Assembly: GCA_021234155.1 (NCBI GenBank)
Contig: JAJEKV010000026.1
Span: forward strand, 4,461,713-4,525,712
Source of the DNA: Isoetes taiwanensis
Lineage: Eukaryota; Streptophyta; Lycopodiopsida; Isoetales; Isoetaceae
Reading direction: 5' to 3'
Length of the DNA: 64,000 bases
The first letter of the stretch is position 1. Each line of letters opens with the position of its first letter. This document shows positions 12,361 through 23,379 of the stretch, in pieces. Position numbers and translations under genes: made by a program. Below the pieces are notes generated by a model that saw only the letters and a program-made list of their open reading frames with translations, did no database searches and was not told the origin of the DNA.

Positions 12361-12630
12361 TTGGGAGGCGATTGGTCAAAGGTCCCTAAACCACTTAATC
12401 TGTCCATAAGGAAGATATCAAGGTATTTGTTATTTGTTGCCATTCGTTCAATTCGAAATAAGACATTTAACTTGTCATGTTGTATTCCTTGCAATCAGAT
12501 CACTTTCAAACGTGCAAAGGATTCCAAGAAAAAACATCTGCCTCACGGACTGCCAAGGCAACTTCAAGCAAACGAATTCCGCCTCACTTGGGTCCGGGCG
12601 TACGAAAAAGGCTTTTACATAGATTCGTAA
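12361..12630 (+). pseudogene. Unrecognised exon in CG-rich-ended element
   Basis: An 89-codon plus-strand frame contains SKVPKPLNLSIRKISRYLLF, CIPCNQITFKRAKDSKKKHL and ANEFRLTWVRAYEKGFYIDS. It ends at TTCGTAAG, a plausible splice donor; TTATAGAATTGGC about 85 nt later could be an acceptor. It is basic and lysine-rich with a CxxC. I do not recognise the family. The related locus near 47.85 kb preserves the CCTTGCAATCAG and AGATTCGTAA landmarks at similar spacing, which supports an exon of a dispersed element rather than chance. It may be transposase-related, but that is inference. Confidence 0.35.
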
Positions 12631-13591
12631 GTGCTATAAACTCTTAATTCACGTTAACTTTCAATGTCATTGTCTAATATTGGTCGTATTGTTATAGAAT
12701 TGGCTATACGGGTTTTCCCCTAACAGGGAACACGTAAAGATAGCCACTACTCGCCTCTTGCCTCTTGTATATAATATTGTAACTAACTATTAAAATTCTT
12801 TCCTTTTTTTTTATTATTATTTTTTTTTTAATTTTTTATTTTTTTTATTTTTTTTTTCGTACACCACGTCAAAGACGCGACGTCATCAGCCCTTACGCGA
12901 CGCCCGAGCGACGCCCGAAGTACGCCTCGAGTCACGTCGCTGCGGCGTCGCCCGGCGATGCCGCCGACATCGCGACGCGAAGACGCAAAGATGCGACGGT
13001 TCGCAACTAACGATAACCGGCGACGTCGTGCGCGGCCAGCCGTCGACGTCGCGATAAACGCCGCCGGGACGTCGCTATAGACGTCGCTAAATGACCCTTT
13101 TCTTGTTGTGTCTCCATTTGGATAGACTCCATTGTTGGGGCAGCTGGCACTGCAAACATCAATTGGACAATCTTAGGTCAACAGCCGCAACCTAGTCTGT
13201 TTGGGTGAGCATCACCTGTGCATATATCAGAAAAATGAATCACGTTCAATGTTTATCAGAGTTTCTATACAATAGATTTGTTGAGGAGCTCTTATAATAC
13301 AATAGATTGATGTCGAAAAGATCCCTTTACTGCATATGAGTTCGTACTACATAGCTCTAGAATCCAATTAAAGAATAAGAAATCCAAATCTGACCAAGCA
13401 TTATGATAGCAGCCAGCGTAATGTATATCTCTGAAATTTTGTCCTCTGTCCAGAGATTCATATGAAGATAAAGAGCAAGGGGAAAGAACTGTATCTGACA
13501 TATTATGCAACAACCAAAACACATTCAATGGTCTCAAACCTGTATTTGAATTAACCTCAATATAGAAATAATACAAAGACTTACTTGACCA

Positions 13592-14225
13592 TCATCATCT
13601 TCACGATCAGAGAACTGCAAAGGCCACCAGCTCTGCCACATGTCCCATTGCATCATCTTCATGATCAGAGAACTGCAAAGGTCACCAGCTCTGCCACATG
13701 TCCCGTTGCAAGGTAATCTAAATCGTCTCTTGCCAGAGTTTAAAGCAGGCGCAGTGAGAAAGCCAATCCAAGGGAACAACAATAAACTTGGCTTATCTTG
13801 ATGGCTCGAATTGTGCTACAAACTGGGCAATATTATATCACCTCTTTTGTCCTACTAACAGGTGGAAATTGACATGAGCAGTTCTTGAAGCATGCAACAG
13901 TCTCCATCATCTGGGCACCCTCCTCCTTCAAGCCTCCATGTCAAAAAATTAAAATGATCCATAATGGGACAATGTTTTAAAAGGTAGGGAGGAAGGCACG
14001 GACAACCAACTCTCATGCCAAATGTGCTGCTACATAGCAAAGTCTTGTAACAGAGAAAATTCTGAACTCAGCTTTCATGTATACATTATGTTGTAGAAAC
14101 ATGTATCTTGGCATGCTACAAACTCGAATTATGCTACAAATTGGGGACCATATTATATCAGTTCTTTTGTCCTGCCAATAGGTGGAAACTGATATGAGCT
14201 GGTTCGGATTCACAAAGAGCTTCAC
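13592..14225 (+). repeat. Two short direct duplications
   Basis: A unit of about 58 bp containing GATCAGAGAACTGCAAAGG and CACCAGCTCTGCCACATGTC is repeated head to tail at about 13592-13707. A second unit, about 316 bp apart, repeats a block with ATATTATATCA, CTTTTGTCCT and AGGTGGAAA (13827-13890 and 14143-14200). No convincing gene lies between 13.1 and 14.38 kb. Confidence 0.7.
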
Positions 14226-14383
14226 AGAGCAAGGTTGCTAACATAGAGTGCATTAAATGCATGCGTTACAAAAACTTTGAAGTCATAGAGTGAGCATCAT
14301 AGGTGCAAATGTGTGCCAGCAAATGTGTGCCACTCTATGTATGTCATCAATTGAGACTGCTATTGATCGGCCACGTGTCCAAA

Positions 14384-16084
14384 TCTTATATTATAAAATT
14401 ATAGCGTGTGTCTTCAATGGAGCCCTAAATCGGACGGTCGAGGATTTGATTGACCAATGGTGGAGATGATGTGTGCGTGTCTTCAACTGAAATTTCATCT
14501 TGACTATGACTTCAATATGAAAGGGAAAAGGAAAAAGGAAAAGGAAAAGGAAAAGGAAAAGGGAAAGGGAAAGGGAAAGGGAAAAGGAAAAACGATGAAA
14601 GGGAAAAGGGAAAAGGAAAAGGGAAAGGGAAAAGGAAAACGATGAAAGGGAAAAGGGAAAAGGAAAAAGGAAAAGGAAAAGGGGAAGGGAAAAGGAAAAA
14701 CGATGAAAGGGAAAAGGGAAAAGGAAAAGGAAAAGGGAAGGGAAAAGGAAAACGATGAAAGGGAAAAGGAAAAGGAAAAAGGAAGGAAAAGGAAAAACGA
14801 TGAAAGGGAAAAGGGAAAAGGGAAAAGGAAAAGGGGAAGGAAAAGGGAAAACAATGAAAGGGAAAAGTTAAAAGGGAAAAGGGAAAAGGGAAAAGGAAAA
14901 GGGAAAAGGAAAAGGAAAAAGGAAAGAAAAAAAGGAAAAATGATGAAAGGGAAAAAGGAAAAAGAAAAAGGGAAGGAAAAAGGAAAACGATGAAAGGGAA
15001 AAGGGAAAAAGAAAAGGGAAAAGGGAAAAAGGAATAAAAGAAAGGTAAGAGGAAAAGGAAAGAGAAGGAGAAAAGGAAAAGGAAGGATAAAAGGAAATAG
15101 AAAAAGGAATAGAATAGGCGAGGGGGAAAGGGAAAAGGAGAAAAAAGGAAAGGGCGTGAAAAAAAGGGAAGAGAGAAAGGGTGAAGAAAGAGAAAAGGGA
15201 AGCAAAAAGAGCATCGAGAAAAAGGAAGAGGGAAATGATGGAAAAAGGAGGAAAAGGGTGGGGGGAAAGTAGAATAGACAAAGGGTAGGGAGCAAGGAAT
15301 AGGAAAAGAGGAAAAGAGGAAGGAGAAAAGGGCACGAGAAAAAAAGGAAGAGGGAAAGGGTGAGGAAATAGAAAAAAGAAAGGGAAAAAGAGTATGGAAA
15401 AGGGAAAAGAAAAAAGAAACAAGAAAGGATGGGGAAAGGGGGAAGAGGATGGGGAAAGAAGGAAAAAGGGTACATAAAAAAGTTTAAGAAAAGGGAATGG
15501 AAATAGGCATATAAAAAGGGAAAGGGAACGAGAAGGGGAAAATGTAAAGGAAGGGGAAAGAGAAAGGAAAGGGAAAAAGGGAACAACGCAAAGCAAAAGG
15601 GTGGGGAAAGTATGAAAAGGGAATGGAAAATTGAAAGGAAAAGGGAAGCGGAAAAAGGAGAAGGGAAAGCAAAAAGAGCATGAGGAAAAGGGGAGAGAGA
15701 AATGGGAAAAGAGATGGGGAAAAGGGCACGTGATCAAGAGGAAGAGGGTGGGGAAAGGAAGAAAAGGGCACATGAAAAGGTAAGCAAAAGAGAACGAAAA
15801 AAATGTATGAGAAACGGGAAAGAGAAAAGAAAAAGGAAAAGAAAGAGGAAGGGGAAAAGGAAAGGGAAAAAGAGTAGTGGAAAAATAGGAAGAGCGGGGA
15901 AAGATAAAAAGGAAGAGAAAAGTCGATAAGAAAAAGAGAAAGAAAGAAGGGGAAGGGGAAGGGGAAAGGGAAGGCAAAGGGAGGGAGAAGGGGGTTAGAA
16001 AAAAAAAAAAAAGGAGGAGAATAAAAAAAGAAAGAAATTAAAGGTTCCTAATTTACGCCCAGCAAGGCTGGGTACTATTACTAG
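14384..16084 (+). mobile_element. Non-autonomous Helitron, complete
   Basis: The 5' end is TCTTATATTATAAAATTATA at 14384, directly after a host A. The 3' end has the hairpin CCCAGC-AAG-GCTGGG (16058-16072), an 8-base spacer and CTAG at 16081-16084, directly before a host T. These are the Helitron hallmarks: 5' TC, 3' hairpin plus CTRR, insertion between A and T. The first 70 bases closely match those of the minus-strand element at 25074-28482, including the GAGCCCTAAATC block. No Rep/helicase is encoded, so movement would depend on another copy. Almost the whole interior is the purine array described separately. Length 1701 bp. Confidence 0.8.
14515..16050 (+). repeat. Purine-only GGAAAA-type array, 1.5 kb
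   Basis: The plus strand is nearly pure A and G for about 1.5 kb, built from AAAAGG, AAAGGG and AGGGAAAAG words. In the left third a higher-order unit of about 50-60 bp is marked by CGATGAAAGGG (near 14592, 14640, 14701, 14753, 14799, 14988, with variants at 14853 and 14941). Regularity decays to the right. The long phenylalanine/serine/proline frames on the complementary strand are artefacts of this composition. Strand asymmetry this strong can favour triplex (H-DNA) formation. Confidence 0.95.
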
Positions 16085-17311
16085 TTGCATAGGATTAGCT
16101 GCCACTGGGATTCAGATCCTACATAATAGAGATAACTCAGAGTAGAGGAACATTTTAGTTAATTTTTGCGTTAGGTGTGTTAAGCTAATGGCCGTAGGCA
16201 CGGGGCATAAAGGCACTTGGATAAACAATTTGACCCAGAAAGAAACTGGCTGCATAAAATGGGCACAAAAGCACTTGGATACGCTAATTGACCCAGAAAC
16301 CTATGAAACAAAAATGAATGCTATGGAACTATAGAACCCTATGCAAACATAGTATACCCAATGGCTAGCAAACTCGGTAATTTCGAATTTGCTGTAAGAC
16401 GAAGACCTAGAGCATGATTCATGGCCAAATGTTGCTTGTCAAGTCAAAGCAGCATACATGGTATCCATATCGAGCCTGCATATTGAAGTAAACAATATAT
16501 CTTTCTGCTAAATGCTTGAAAGTCTTGTAACTGTTGTTGACAGAGATATTGCACCATGAGGATGCTAATAATTGACAATTGCATGGGTGAAACAGTGGAT
16601 CTAGTGAAGAAAATGCACCTATTACTTCACATCTACTATTGAAACCTCTCCCTTCACAACATTAAAATGGTCAAAACTAACATATACTAAGCAATTGTAC
16701 AACCTTATCTGTTTCTACTCTGCAGACAGTAAGTCCAATAAAGGTGAGAATGCAATTCATATCCATGAAACAACACAAATCTTTTATTCATTAACACAAA
16801 TGATATGGAACTGCTAATGTTAGTTCGTATAAACCTCAAAAGAAGACTCGCTCTGCCTGTGCTTGTATCTGAAGCAATAAATTTGAATTTGATGCAACAA
16901 CATGGAGGCTTGTAAATCTGCTCTCTGCAACTTTGCAACTGCCTGAAATAAAAGGTTTGGGTGGTCAGGTCCTTTCGCTGTCACATAAAAGAATTAGTGC
17001 ATCCTAAGCCCATACATAAATGCTTGGAACCAAGCCTGCTCTTCCCTATAAGAGACAAATAACCTCCTAGAACCAGATAAACACAGCCAAAGATATCTAA
17101 CATTTATGCTATTCACTGCCTAGCCTACAAACGTTGCTGCATGATGTAATTTTTTTACACGGAGATGATGACAACCTAAGAGTATCAGAATAAATAGAAT
17201 CGTGAAGCTATGAAATCTTGCAAGAAGACGTCTGCCAGTGATAGACACGAAATACGGCCGCCAAAGAATCAGGCTGCCACAAATAATCCAAGAAACAAAT
17301 ACAGTCGGTAA
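16085..17311. other. Spacer without a gene
   Basis: No recognisable gene. A short imperfect duplication lies at about 16195-16310 (GCACTTGGATA with TTGACCCAGAAA, twice). Remaining open frames are short and not protein-like. Confidence 0.4.
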
Positions 17312-18269
17312 GGCCCTTTTTCCACGACACTCCTGTCTTATAATTATCAACATACTATTGGGCCACCTAAGCATATAAGTCAAGCTAGCTTTTCCATTGG
17401 AACTTTTAAGACATGTCACATATGAGTACCGTACAACTTTGAAGACTTATTTTCTTCCGGGGGAAACCCCCCGCCAGAAAATAAGACACGAAGACCTATC
17501 CAATCAGATACATTCTTTACCGGAAACTTCGGATGTAGCAAAAAAAAGATGGGGCAGGAAGGATCGCCGGAACTCCATGGAACCTGAAGAGAGCTGCAGG
17601 TCGAAACTGAGGGCAGAAACTGTGAGGGCATGCCAATTTTTTTAGCACGCCACTACTGCCCTTTGTCCAACAGAAGCAGGCACATTCACAGAAAAGAATG
17701 ACCGGAAAATCTTTCAAGAAAGCACATTCACAGAAGCTGGAGATCTTTCAAGAAATCGCCAAAGCATAAAGTATGAGTTGGAGCTGATCACCGGAAGGAG
17801 GCCGATTGAGGCCGAAGGTTCAAACGCTGCAGGAAGCTTCGCCGGAGAAGAGTGCCCCTTTCAAAATGAGCAAGGAACTCCATCGCCATAAGGACTGGAT
17901 ATCCGGAAAAGAATGTCTGATTCCATGTCCAGAAAGGACTGCTTCCATGTCCCCCTGATTTCTTCACAGAGATTCCCTCTGATTTCTTCACAGAGATACG
18001 TGTTCTTTCACAGAGATTCCTTCTGATTTCTTCACAGAGATTCGTGTTCTTGTTGTGTTGTTCTTAGTTTTTCACAGAGATTCGTGTCCTATGCACGACA
18101 GTGGAAAAGCAAAAATATAAGAGGTGTCTTATATATTAAGGACATGTCGCATAAAAGTCAGTGGGAAAGGTTTTGATTTAAGACATGACGTGGAGATGAC
18201 ATGGAGTCTTATATGCTGTCTTATTGCATTGCGACAGCCATATTTTATGCCTGCCGTGGAAAAAGGGCC
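17312..18269. mobile_element. PIF/Harbinger-like non-autonomous element
   Basis: The perfect 15-bp terminal inverted repeat GGCCCTTTTTCCACG is at 17312-17326, with its complement at 18255-18269. Both ends are flanked by TAA (17309-17311 and 18270-18272), fitting the three-base TWA duplication of PIF/Harbinger elements. The 958-bp interior has no transposase. It includes a near-perfect hairpin at 17446-17485 (CTTATTTTCT arms around a GGGG/CCCC core) and a minisatellite at 17955-18090. Further inward the two sides stay only loosely similar. Confidence 0.75.
17955..18090 (+). repeat. TTCACAGAGATTC minisatellite
   Basis: The phrase TTCACAGAGATTC (one copy reads ATAC) recurs about five times, alternating with TCTGATTTC and GTGTTCTT spacers. 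An unrelated smaller duplication (GCACATTCACAGAA) lies just upstream at about 17680-17735. Both sit inside the 958-bp element. Confidence 0.85.
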
Positions 18270-18498
18270 TAAAACCCGAATGCTCAAAAACTTATAACAC
18301 AGGATAAGGCTCATGAATCGAGAAGTCGGATGAAAATCAACGAGATAGAAGCCACTCCTGCAGTCATTCGTGGCATGCATGCCGAGATGAAGGATCGGGT
18401 CCAAGAAGCCCTGCTCAAAAACATAAGCAAAAAATATTCCCGATTTTTGAAAGAACGTCAAAATTTTCCGGCAACCAAAAATCCAACAATCTTAGGAA

Positions 18499-18822
18499 AT
18501 GACCCTTAAAAAAAAATCCAAAACCTTTTTCACCACCCCGGAAACTTCCAAATTAACAAGATTGATTGATAAGCTGGGGCAAAGAACAGGCTCATCGTAC
18601 TGCTCTCAATGCCGAGAGCACAAATATCAACTAGATTTGGCAGAGAGCCTTGAACATGCCAATTACCATCTTCTCAAGAAGATGTGCAAAATGAAATATA
18701 TGTGTGATCTGTACAAAGTAACAATACCAGTGGGCAATTGTGAGGGTTGTACATTGGATCAATTGGCTAGAAAATTATACAAGAAACCAAGGTCGATAGG
18801 GCAAAGCAGGCTATGCATTTAG
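18499..18822 (+). CDS. Small hypothetical protein, 107 aa
   Basis: A plus-strand frame of 107 codons starts with a lysine-rich segment (MTLKKKSKTFF) and then has LTRLIDKLGQRTGSSYCSQC. Seven cysteines include a CSQC pair near residue 34 and a CEGC pair near residue 81, so a metal-binding fold is conceivable. I do not recognise the family, and neighbouring frames show no continuation. It lies between the PIF/Harbinger-like element and the LTR, with no visible promoter. It could be a fragment of a transposon protein or chance. Confidence 0.2.
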   Translation: MTLKKKSKTFFTTPETSKLTRLIDKLGQRTGSSYCSQCREHKYQLDLAESLEHANYHLLKKMCKMKYMCDLYKVTIPVGNCEGCTLDQLARKLYKKPRSIGQSRLCI

Positions 18823-19022
18823 TCCATATAGACGTATGAAGATCTGGATGAGTGAAATCTTCAAGTGGCTCCAGTTAAGAAATGATGACTTCACACGAAA
18901 AAAATTGGATGTTTTTCATGCAGAAAAAGTAGGCATTTGAGCATTTCAAACAATATTTACAGGCTAGGAACTTTTCTAGAATGAATGACAAAAACATTCA
19001 AACTGATCAAAGAGGTAAATTC

Positions 19023-20164
19023 TGTGACGTTCCTCTAAAATATGGTATAAATATGTATATTATAAGGATACGACACCATACAAGCCTCCTATAGTAGCCT
19101 TGTACACCTCCAGTGTGAATAGGAGAGCATGGCCAAGTTATATTACATAACTTTGCCAACCTTCGGATGGAACCATTTCCACATGGCACGTCGCACCCTA
19201 GTGGAGCCACATGGCATGACATGGAAATCCTAATATATTTATGGCCTAACCCTAACCCTAAGCCACTTTCTGGCTCCTACTGTCTTGGAACCTTGCTCGC
19301 GCTCAAAACTCCATTTCAACCACTTGCGGTACATGGAGACACCGAGTGGGTGGAAGTTCTCTCGGGGTGTATTTGAGTAGATCCCTTGTAAAATCATCTA
19401 GAAGCTAGGATTCCAGATGAGTTAACATTTTGTATCTCTAGTAGAGCCATTCTAGAACTCTTAGTTTGGATCTCGAACCCTAATCAATGAACCCTAACTG
19501 TAAGTTAGATGCATGTGATTAGGATTAGATGTTATTCTCATTATTTATCATGTTATGTGGATATATGATGTTGATTGATTGTGTTTGCACCTCTTGTATT
19601 GGAAAGGGGGGTAGAGACCTAGTAGCCTTGTTGAGATGATTCTTCTAGTTTAGACCCTTTAGTTCCTATTATATGCGGCCTGTGCATAGAGCTCACCAGG
19701 CTACAGAGGCTATGGAGTGACTGAGCATCACATAACAGGGTTTGTGGCAAAGTGGAGGGAGGTCCCTGCTAAGCGTGGCTACTGGGGATCCATAGTGGGC
19801 TAGGCTTATAGTCAGTCACTTCATGTGGGCCGGGTATGGATCCGACACTTCCTAGGTCAATAGTATCACCTTGACTCTCAAGAGTTGCAAGTATTGGCCT
19901 GGATCTTGTTTTGGGGGTTTAGTCAGGTACGGACATGTGTTGGCACAATCCTTTAGCCGCCCATGGAACCACTATTCTCCAGGAAGGGGAGATGCAATCC
20001 TTCTTACCTTATCGGACCAGGGAGATGCAACCCAGAGTAGTCTTGTTGGGTGATACCATGAGACTGCATCTCTGGCAGGTTATTCACGTCAGAGCCTGAT
20101 TTAGCCCATCTAGAAAGTATGCACAGGAGGACGGGGCGTCGAATACTTTGTGGGGAGCATCACA
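19023..20164 (+). mobile_element. Probable 5' LTR of a retrotransposon
   Basis: The segment starts TGTGACGTTCC and ends GCATCACA, matching the TG...CA rule for LTRs. It is followed after one base by a primer-binding site. Length is about 1142 bp. It includes a TATA-like AATATATTTATGG near 19230 and, directly after it, the telomere-like CCTAACCCTAACCCTAAG (19245-19262). I did not find a second copy downstream, so the 3' LTR is missing, too diverged, or removed by deletion. Confidence 0.5.
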
Positions 20165-20165
20165 A

Positions 20166-20178
20166 TGGTATCAGAGCA
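20166..20178 (+). promoter_or_regulatory. Primer-binding site for tRNA-iMet
   Basis: TGGTATCAGAGCA is the classical plant retrotransposon primer-binding site, complementary to the 3' end of initiator methionine tRNA. It lies one base after the proposed LTR end. The match breaks after the first 12 bases (GC then AATG rather than CAGG), as expected in an old copy. Confidence 0.7.
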
Positions 20179-20999
20179 ATGATCTTGTTTGATCAAGACC
20201 CAGCACTGGCCATGACCCTGAATAGGTAGATTAACTGGCCTAATTAAGCAATGGACCAAGAATTTTAGTCTTGAACGGCAGAAAGTGGGAGAAAATTTTT
20301 TTCCCGTTAACAGGGTCATAATTTAGATTAAGTTATAGACTAGGGGGGTAGAAATAATACAGTCAGTTGTTCATGAACCGCATTTTTCAAGTGAAAAATG
20401 AATGAGAAATCGCTCAAAAGGAAGCTTGAAAGAAAATGGTGCGAGATTGACCAATATTTGACCTAAATGAAATAGAGAAATTTTGAGAAATAGTTAAATT
20501 ATTAGAGAAAGTACCTTAAATAACAATTAGTTATAATACATTGACCCTTAAGAAAAGTGGCCACTAAAAATCTACGGAATCACTCCTACTCTTTAAAGTT
20601 TCTTAAATTGTAGCCGAACCTCTCCCTTGTCCTTGTAAGGCGAATTCTAAGCTAATCTCTGAAGCTATCATAGAGGCGCACCGAACAAACAGTCTGCGAG
20701 ATCGACCCAAAGCTGCCACGAATAGAAACAGTCAATCATCAATTGAGGCAAGAGCTCTGGGAGAGGCCACCATCAAAGAAGCTAAGTGTTGGGAGGACCA
20801 AATAGGTTACGAGGAAAGTTAGAATCCTTGGATCGCGTGTAAACATCACAGCTCTAGTGGGGAGTAGCGGCAAACAAATTCCTGAGCCCTTGTGGCCTAG
20901 GCCAGGTGACGAATCTAGTGACTCAAGCTCTTCAGACGAATTGTATCACTCTTGGAGGAGCAGCGGCCTAACACTTTCGGTGAAGCATCGCGAGGCTCG

Positions 21000-21640
21000 G
21001 GATGGAGATCGTAGGGTCTGCTCCTAAAGGTAAGGAACAAGCAGCAGGAGCAATCTCGGCAGCAGGAATAACCCCCAGCAGCAGGCAGAGCAGCAAGAGG
21101 AGCAAGCAATGCGAGAGAAAAGGAAGGGCAAGAAGAAAGTAGCCGAAAGGGAGGAAAAGAGGTAGGCAAGGGAGAAGCGAACAAAGAGGCGTAAAGATCG
21201 ATGGAGGGAGAGCGTGGTTATCAGAGAACAACAACTAGACGAACCGAAGGAAGACGAGTCCGAGGAGGAAGAACCACATCAAGAGGAGCAAGAGGCTGAA
21301 GAAGAAGAAGAGGAGGAGGAAGCTGAAGAATAGATGGAGCCTTACACTCGGCCACTATATCCAGTGCGGCCCAAGCCATCCAAGAAGACAGCCAAGAAGT
21401 ACAAGACGAGTGAGAAGCTGTTTAAGCTGAAGCAAGACATTGAGTACGAGAAGAAGAAGGCAGCGTACAAGATTTATCTCCGTCGATGGATCCAATATAA
21501 TTACGAGTATTGCAAGCAGAGAATGCCGAGGATCGTCAAGGGTGGCCAACCAAAGTCGAATATCAAGCCTCCACTGCCTCGACCCGATGCACTAGAAAGG
21601 GCCTGCCATGGGTTAAATTCCAAGCATCGGGAGATCTGAC
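21000..21640 (+). pseudogene. Charged gag-like remnant
   Basis: Downstream of the primer-binding site the plus strand codes for a strongly charged protein in pieces. One piece reads EQQLDEPKEDESEEEEPHQE and continues in an almost pure acidic run to an in-frame TAG at about 21331. The same frame then continues (21334-21639) with KPSKKTAKKYKTSEKLFKLK and AAYKIYLRRWIQYNYEYCKQ. Highly charged, coil-forming composition and position fit a gag-type or accessory protein of the LTR element, but no zinc knuckle, protease or reverse transcriptase is visible. The element is therefore internally deleted or non-autonomous. Family assignment is inference from position. Confidence 0.3.
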
Positions 21641-23379
21641 ACTTCCAACAGTGCACTAATCTGCTGACTCAAAATGATAGATAGACTAATTTGGACTAAT
21701 TTGGACTAAATATAAATTAATAACTTAGAACAGTCAAATCGACCATTTTTTGGCAAGAAGAAGCCAATTTCCAGCCACTGCGCATCAAATGCGTTCCCAA
21801 GAGCCTCGAAAAGGGCTTTCGCGCGGAGTAATTGGAGTTGGACAAAACTAGAGCTAATCCGGCATAAGGTCAAAAGATAAAATGCTAAAGTAGTTCTGGG
21901 GATATTAATGTCAAAGGTAATAACTTGAAATATTACAAAAAGCTTTAAGATGCCTTCAATTGACTACAATTTGGTCTCTCTGGGCCAATGCAGGTTCCGA
22001 GAGTCTCGGAACATCAAAATGCACGGATAACCAGAATCATAGAGTTTTGAGTAAAAATCCAAGCTCTTTAGAATTAGAACCAAGACCCTTAAGCTAGATA
22101 GAGACCGCATCTACATTCATCTTAGCTTACTTGTCGCTCTTATCTTACTAAGTGTCTTCTTGTCTACACTATATAGTATAATCAAAAAAAAAAATTCCGT
22201 AGCAACCAGCCAGTTGCCAGGGCCTTAGAAATTGTGTCGCACGTTGGTATGACACACCAACGCATGCTATAGATGCACCTTCATCAAGTGTCTTTCGCCC
22301 TACCTTTGACATTAGAGATAATTGTTTAGGAATTCATTCTGCCTAGGTATTTTAGCCCAATACACTAAGTATACCTATAAACACAAGTCTCTTTCACCCC
22401 ATAACAGTAGAGAACTATCTTTCTCAGCTCTTAGTGATGTGTCAAATGTTGGAATGTTTATTGGACTTAGGTTAGACACAAGACATAAATTTAAGAATGG
22501 CAGAGTCAGTAGACATAAGTAATTACTGGTTCTTGTAGTATTCGTTCCTCCGTGCACTTTAGGGCAGTCAAATAGGTCAGGATAACCTTCATTGCAGTTC
22601 CTTGAGCCCTCAACACAGAAAACACACGACAACATCGAGGAATTTGAAAGCAGAGGGAAACCTTATAGAGGAAACTTCAGCAAATCCAAGGTCAAGTTGG
22701 TGTACAGAGAAGCCCAAACATAAATAATAAAGAGGAGACTATGAAAAGGATCAAGAATAGACACATGAGTTGCCAAGAAGGGCTATTCAACAGCCAATGG
22801 ACCCTGGGGGATTCACACAGAAGACCCGTATAAACCTAGTGAGTGTATGCAATGAGGTTTTTCCCGATGTTTTCGTATATTTTCGTATATATACTAGGGG
22901 TTTAAATCCCCCTCTTACTGATATTCAAGTGTATTTTCTCCACAGAAGGGGTATTTTTCCAACTCGTTTGCGTACATATATAGAGGTGTTTCTTCTCACC
23001 TTAAGCACGCAGGTGGCATATGCTCATGTAATAAAAGTGAATCCCCCGGGCAATGGACATCATGTGCATATAAGGTTGTATCACAAATGCAATCCTTAAA
23101 GAAGTATGAGCGGCTTTGTGAATTTCAAAGGTGGATTGGAACGCCTAATATGCCCATCAATGACGAGTTGTCATCGTACACAAATCTTATATATATAACT
23201 TCTTACATTGTTATGCTTCTCATTCCACTCTTTATTTTCCTATATTTTCTCTTTATGTTATAAAGCTAATCTATCTTTTTTCTATGTTTCAGCTTGTGTG
23301 AATCTATGTTTTTAAAGCAATTAAATTGATTTTTACAAGAAAATGAATTTATTAATTTTTGTGCTTGCATGACATAGGC
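21641..23379. other. Spacer without a gene
   Basis: No recognisable gene or second LTR. A 10-A run lies at about 22185. A 109-codon plus frame at 22770-23099 has no recognisable motif and overlaps repeated GTATATTTTCGTATATAT text. Confidence 0.4.

Larger units (their letters stand above)
11071..13101 (+). mobile_element. Candidate CG-rich-ended DNA transposon
   Basis: The left end (11071-11240) and right end (about 12880-13101) are both packed with GACGTC and CGTCGC words, while the interior is AT-rich. Read inward, the left edge is GTGTTAGACGTCGCTATAAA. The right edge reverse-complemented is GGGTCATTTAGCGACGTCTA, an imperfect terminal inverted repeat. The interior holds a pyrimidine tract with a 40-T run, two tRNA-like folds (11926-12104), an exon-like frame (12361-12630) and a T-rich block (12790-12862). 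A second locus at 47.8-49.0 kb has the same order: exon-like block, AT-rich block, CG-rich end containing CAGCCGTCGACGTCGC. I cannot name the superfamily and saw no target duplication. Boundaries are approximate. Confidence 0.5.

Noticed and set aside
12780-12865. Poly(A) tail of an inserted retrogene on the minus strand
   Set aside because: The T-rich block is interrupted by A and sits at the same relative place in the second CG-rich-ended element, so it is better explained as part of that element.
14504-15977. Two minus-strand open frames of 360 and 369 codons
   Set aside because: They lie wholly within the purine-only array; the predicted proteins are almost only F, S, P and L, which is the expected product of low-complexity DNA with few possible stop codons.
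19245-19262. Telomere-like CCTAACCCTAACCCTAAG
   Set aside because: Only about two and a half units, of the CCCTAA rather than the usual plant CCCTAAA type, and inside a probable LTR; not a telomere or interstitial telomeric array.
20915-21234. Minus-strand frames of 88-89 codons rich in leucine and proline
   Set aside because: They are the complement of the highly charged gag-like plus-strand frames and show only the mirrored composition.
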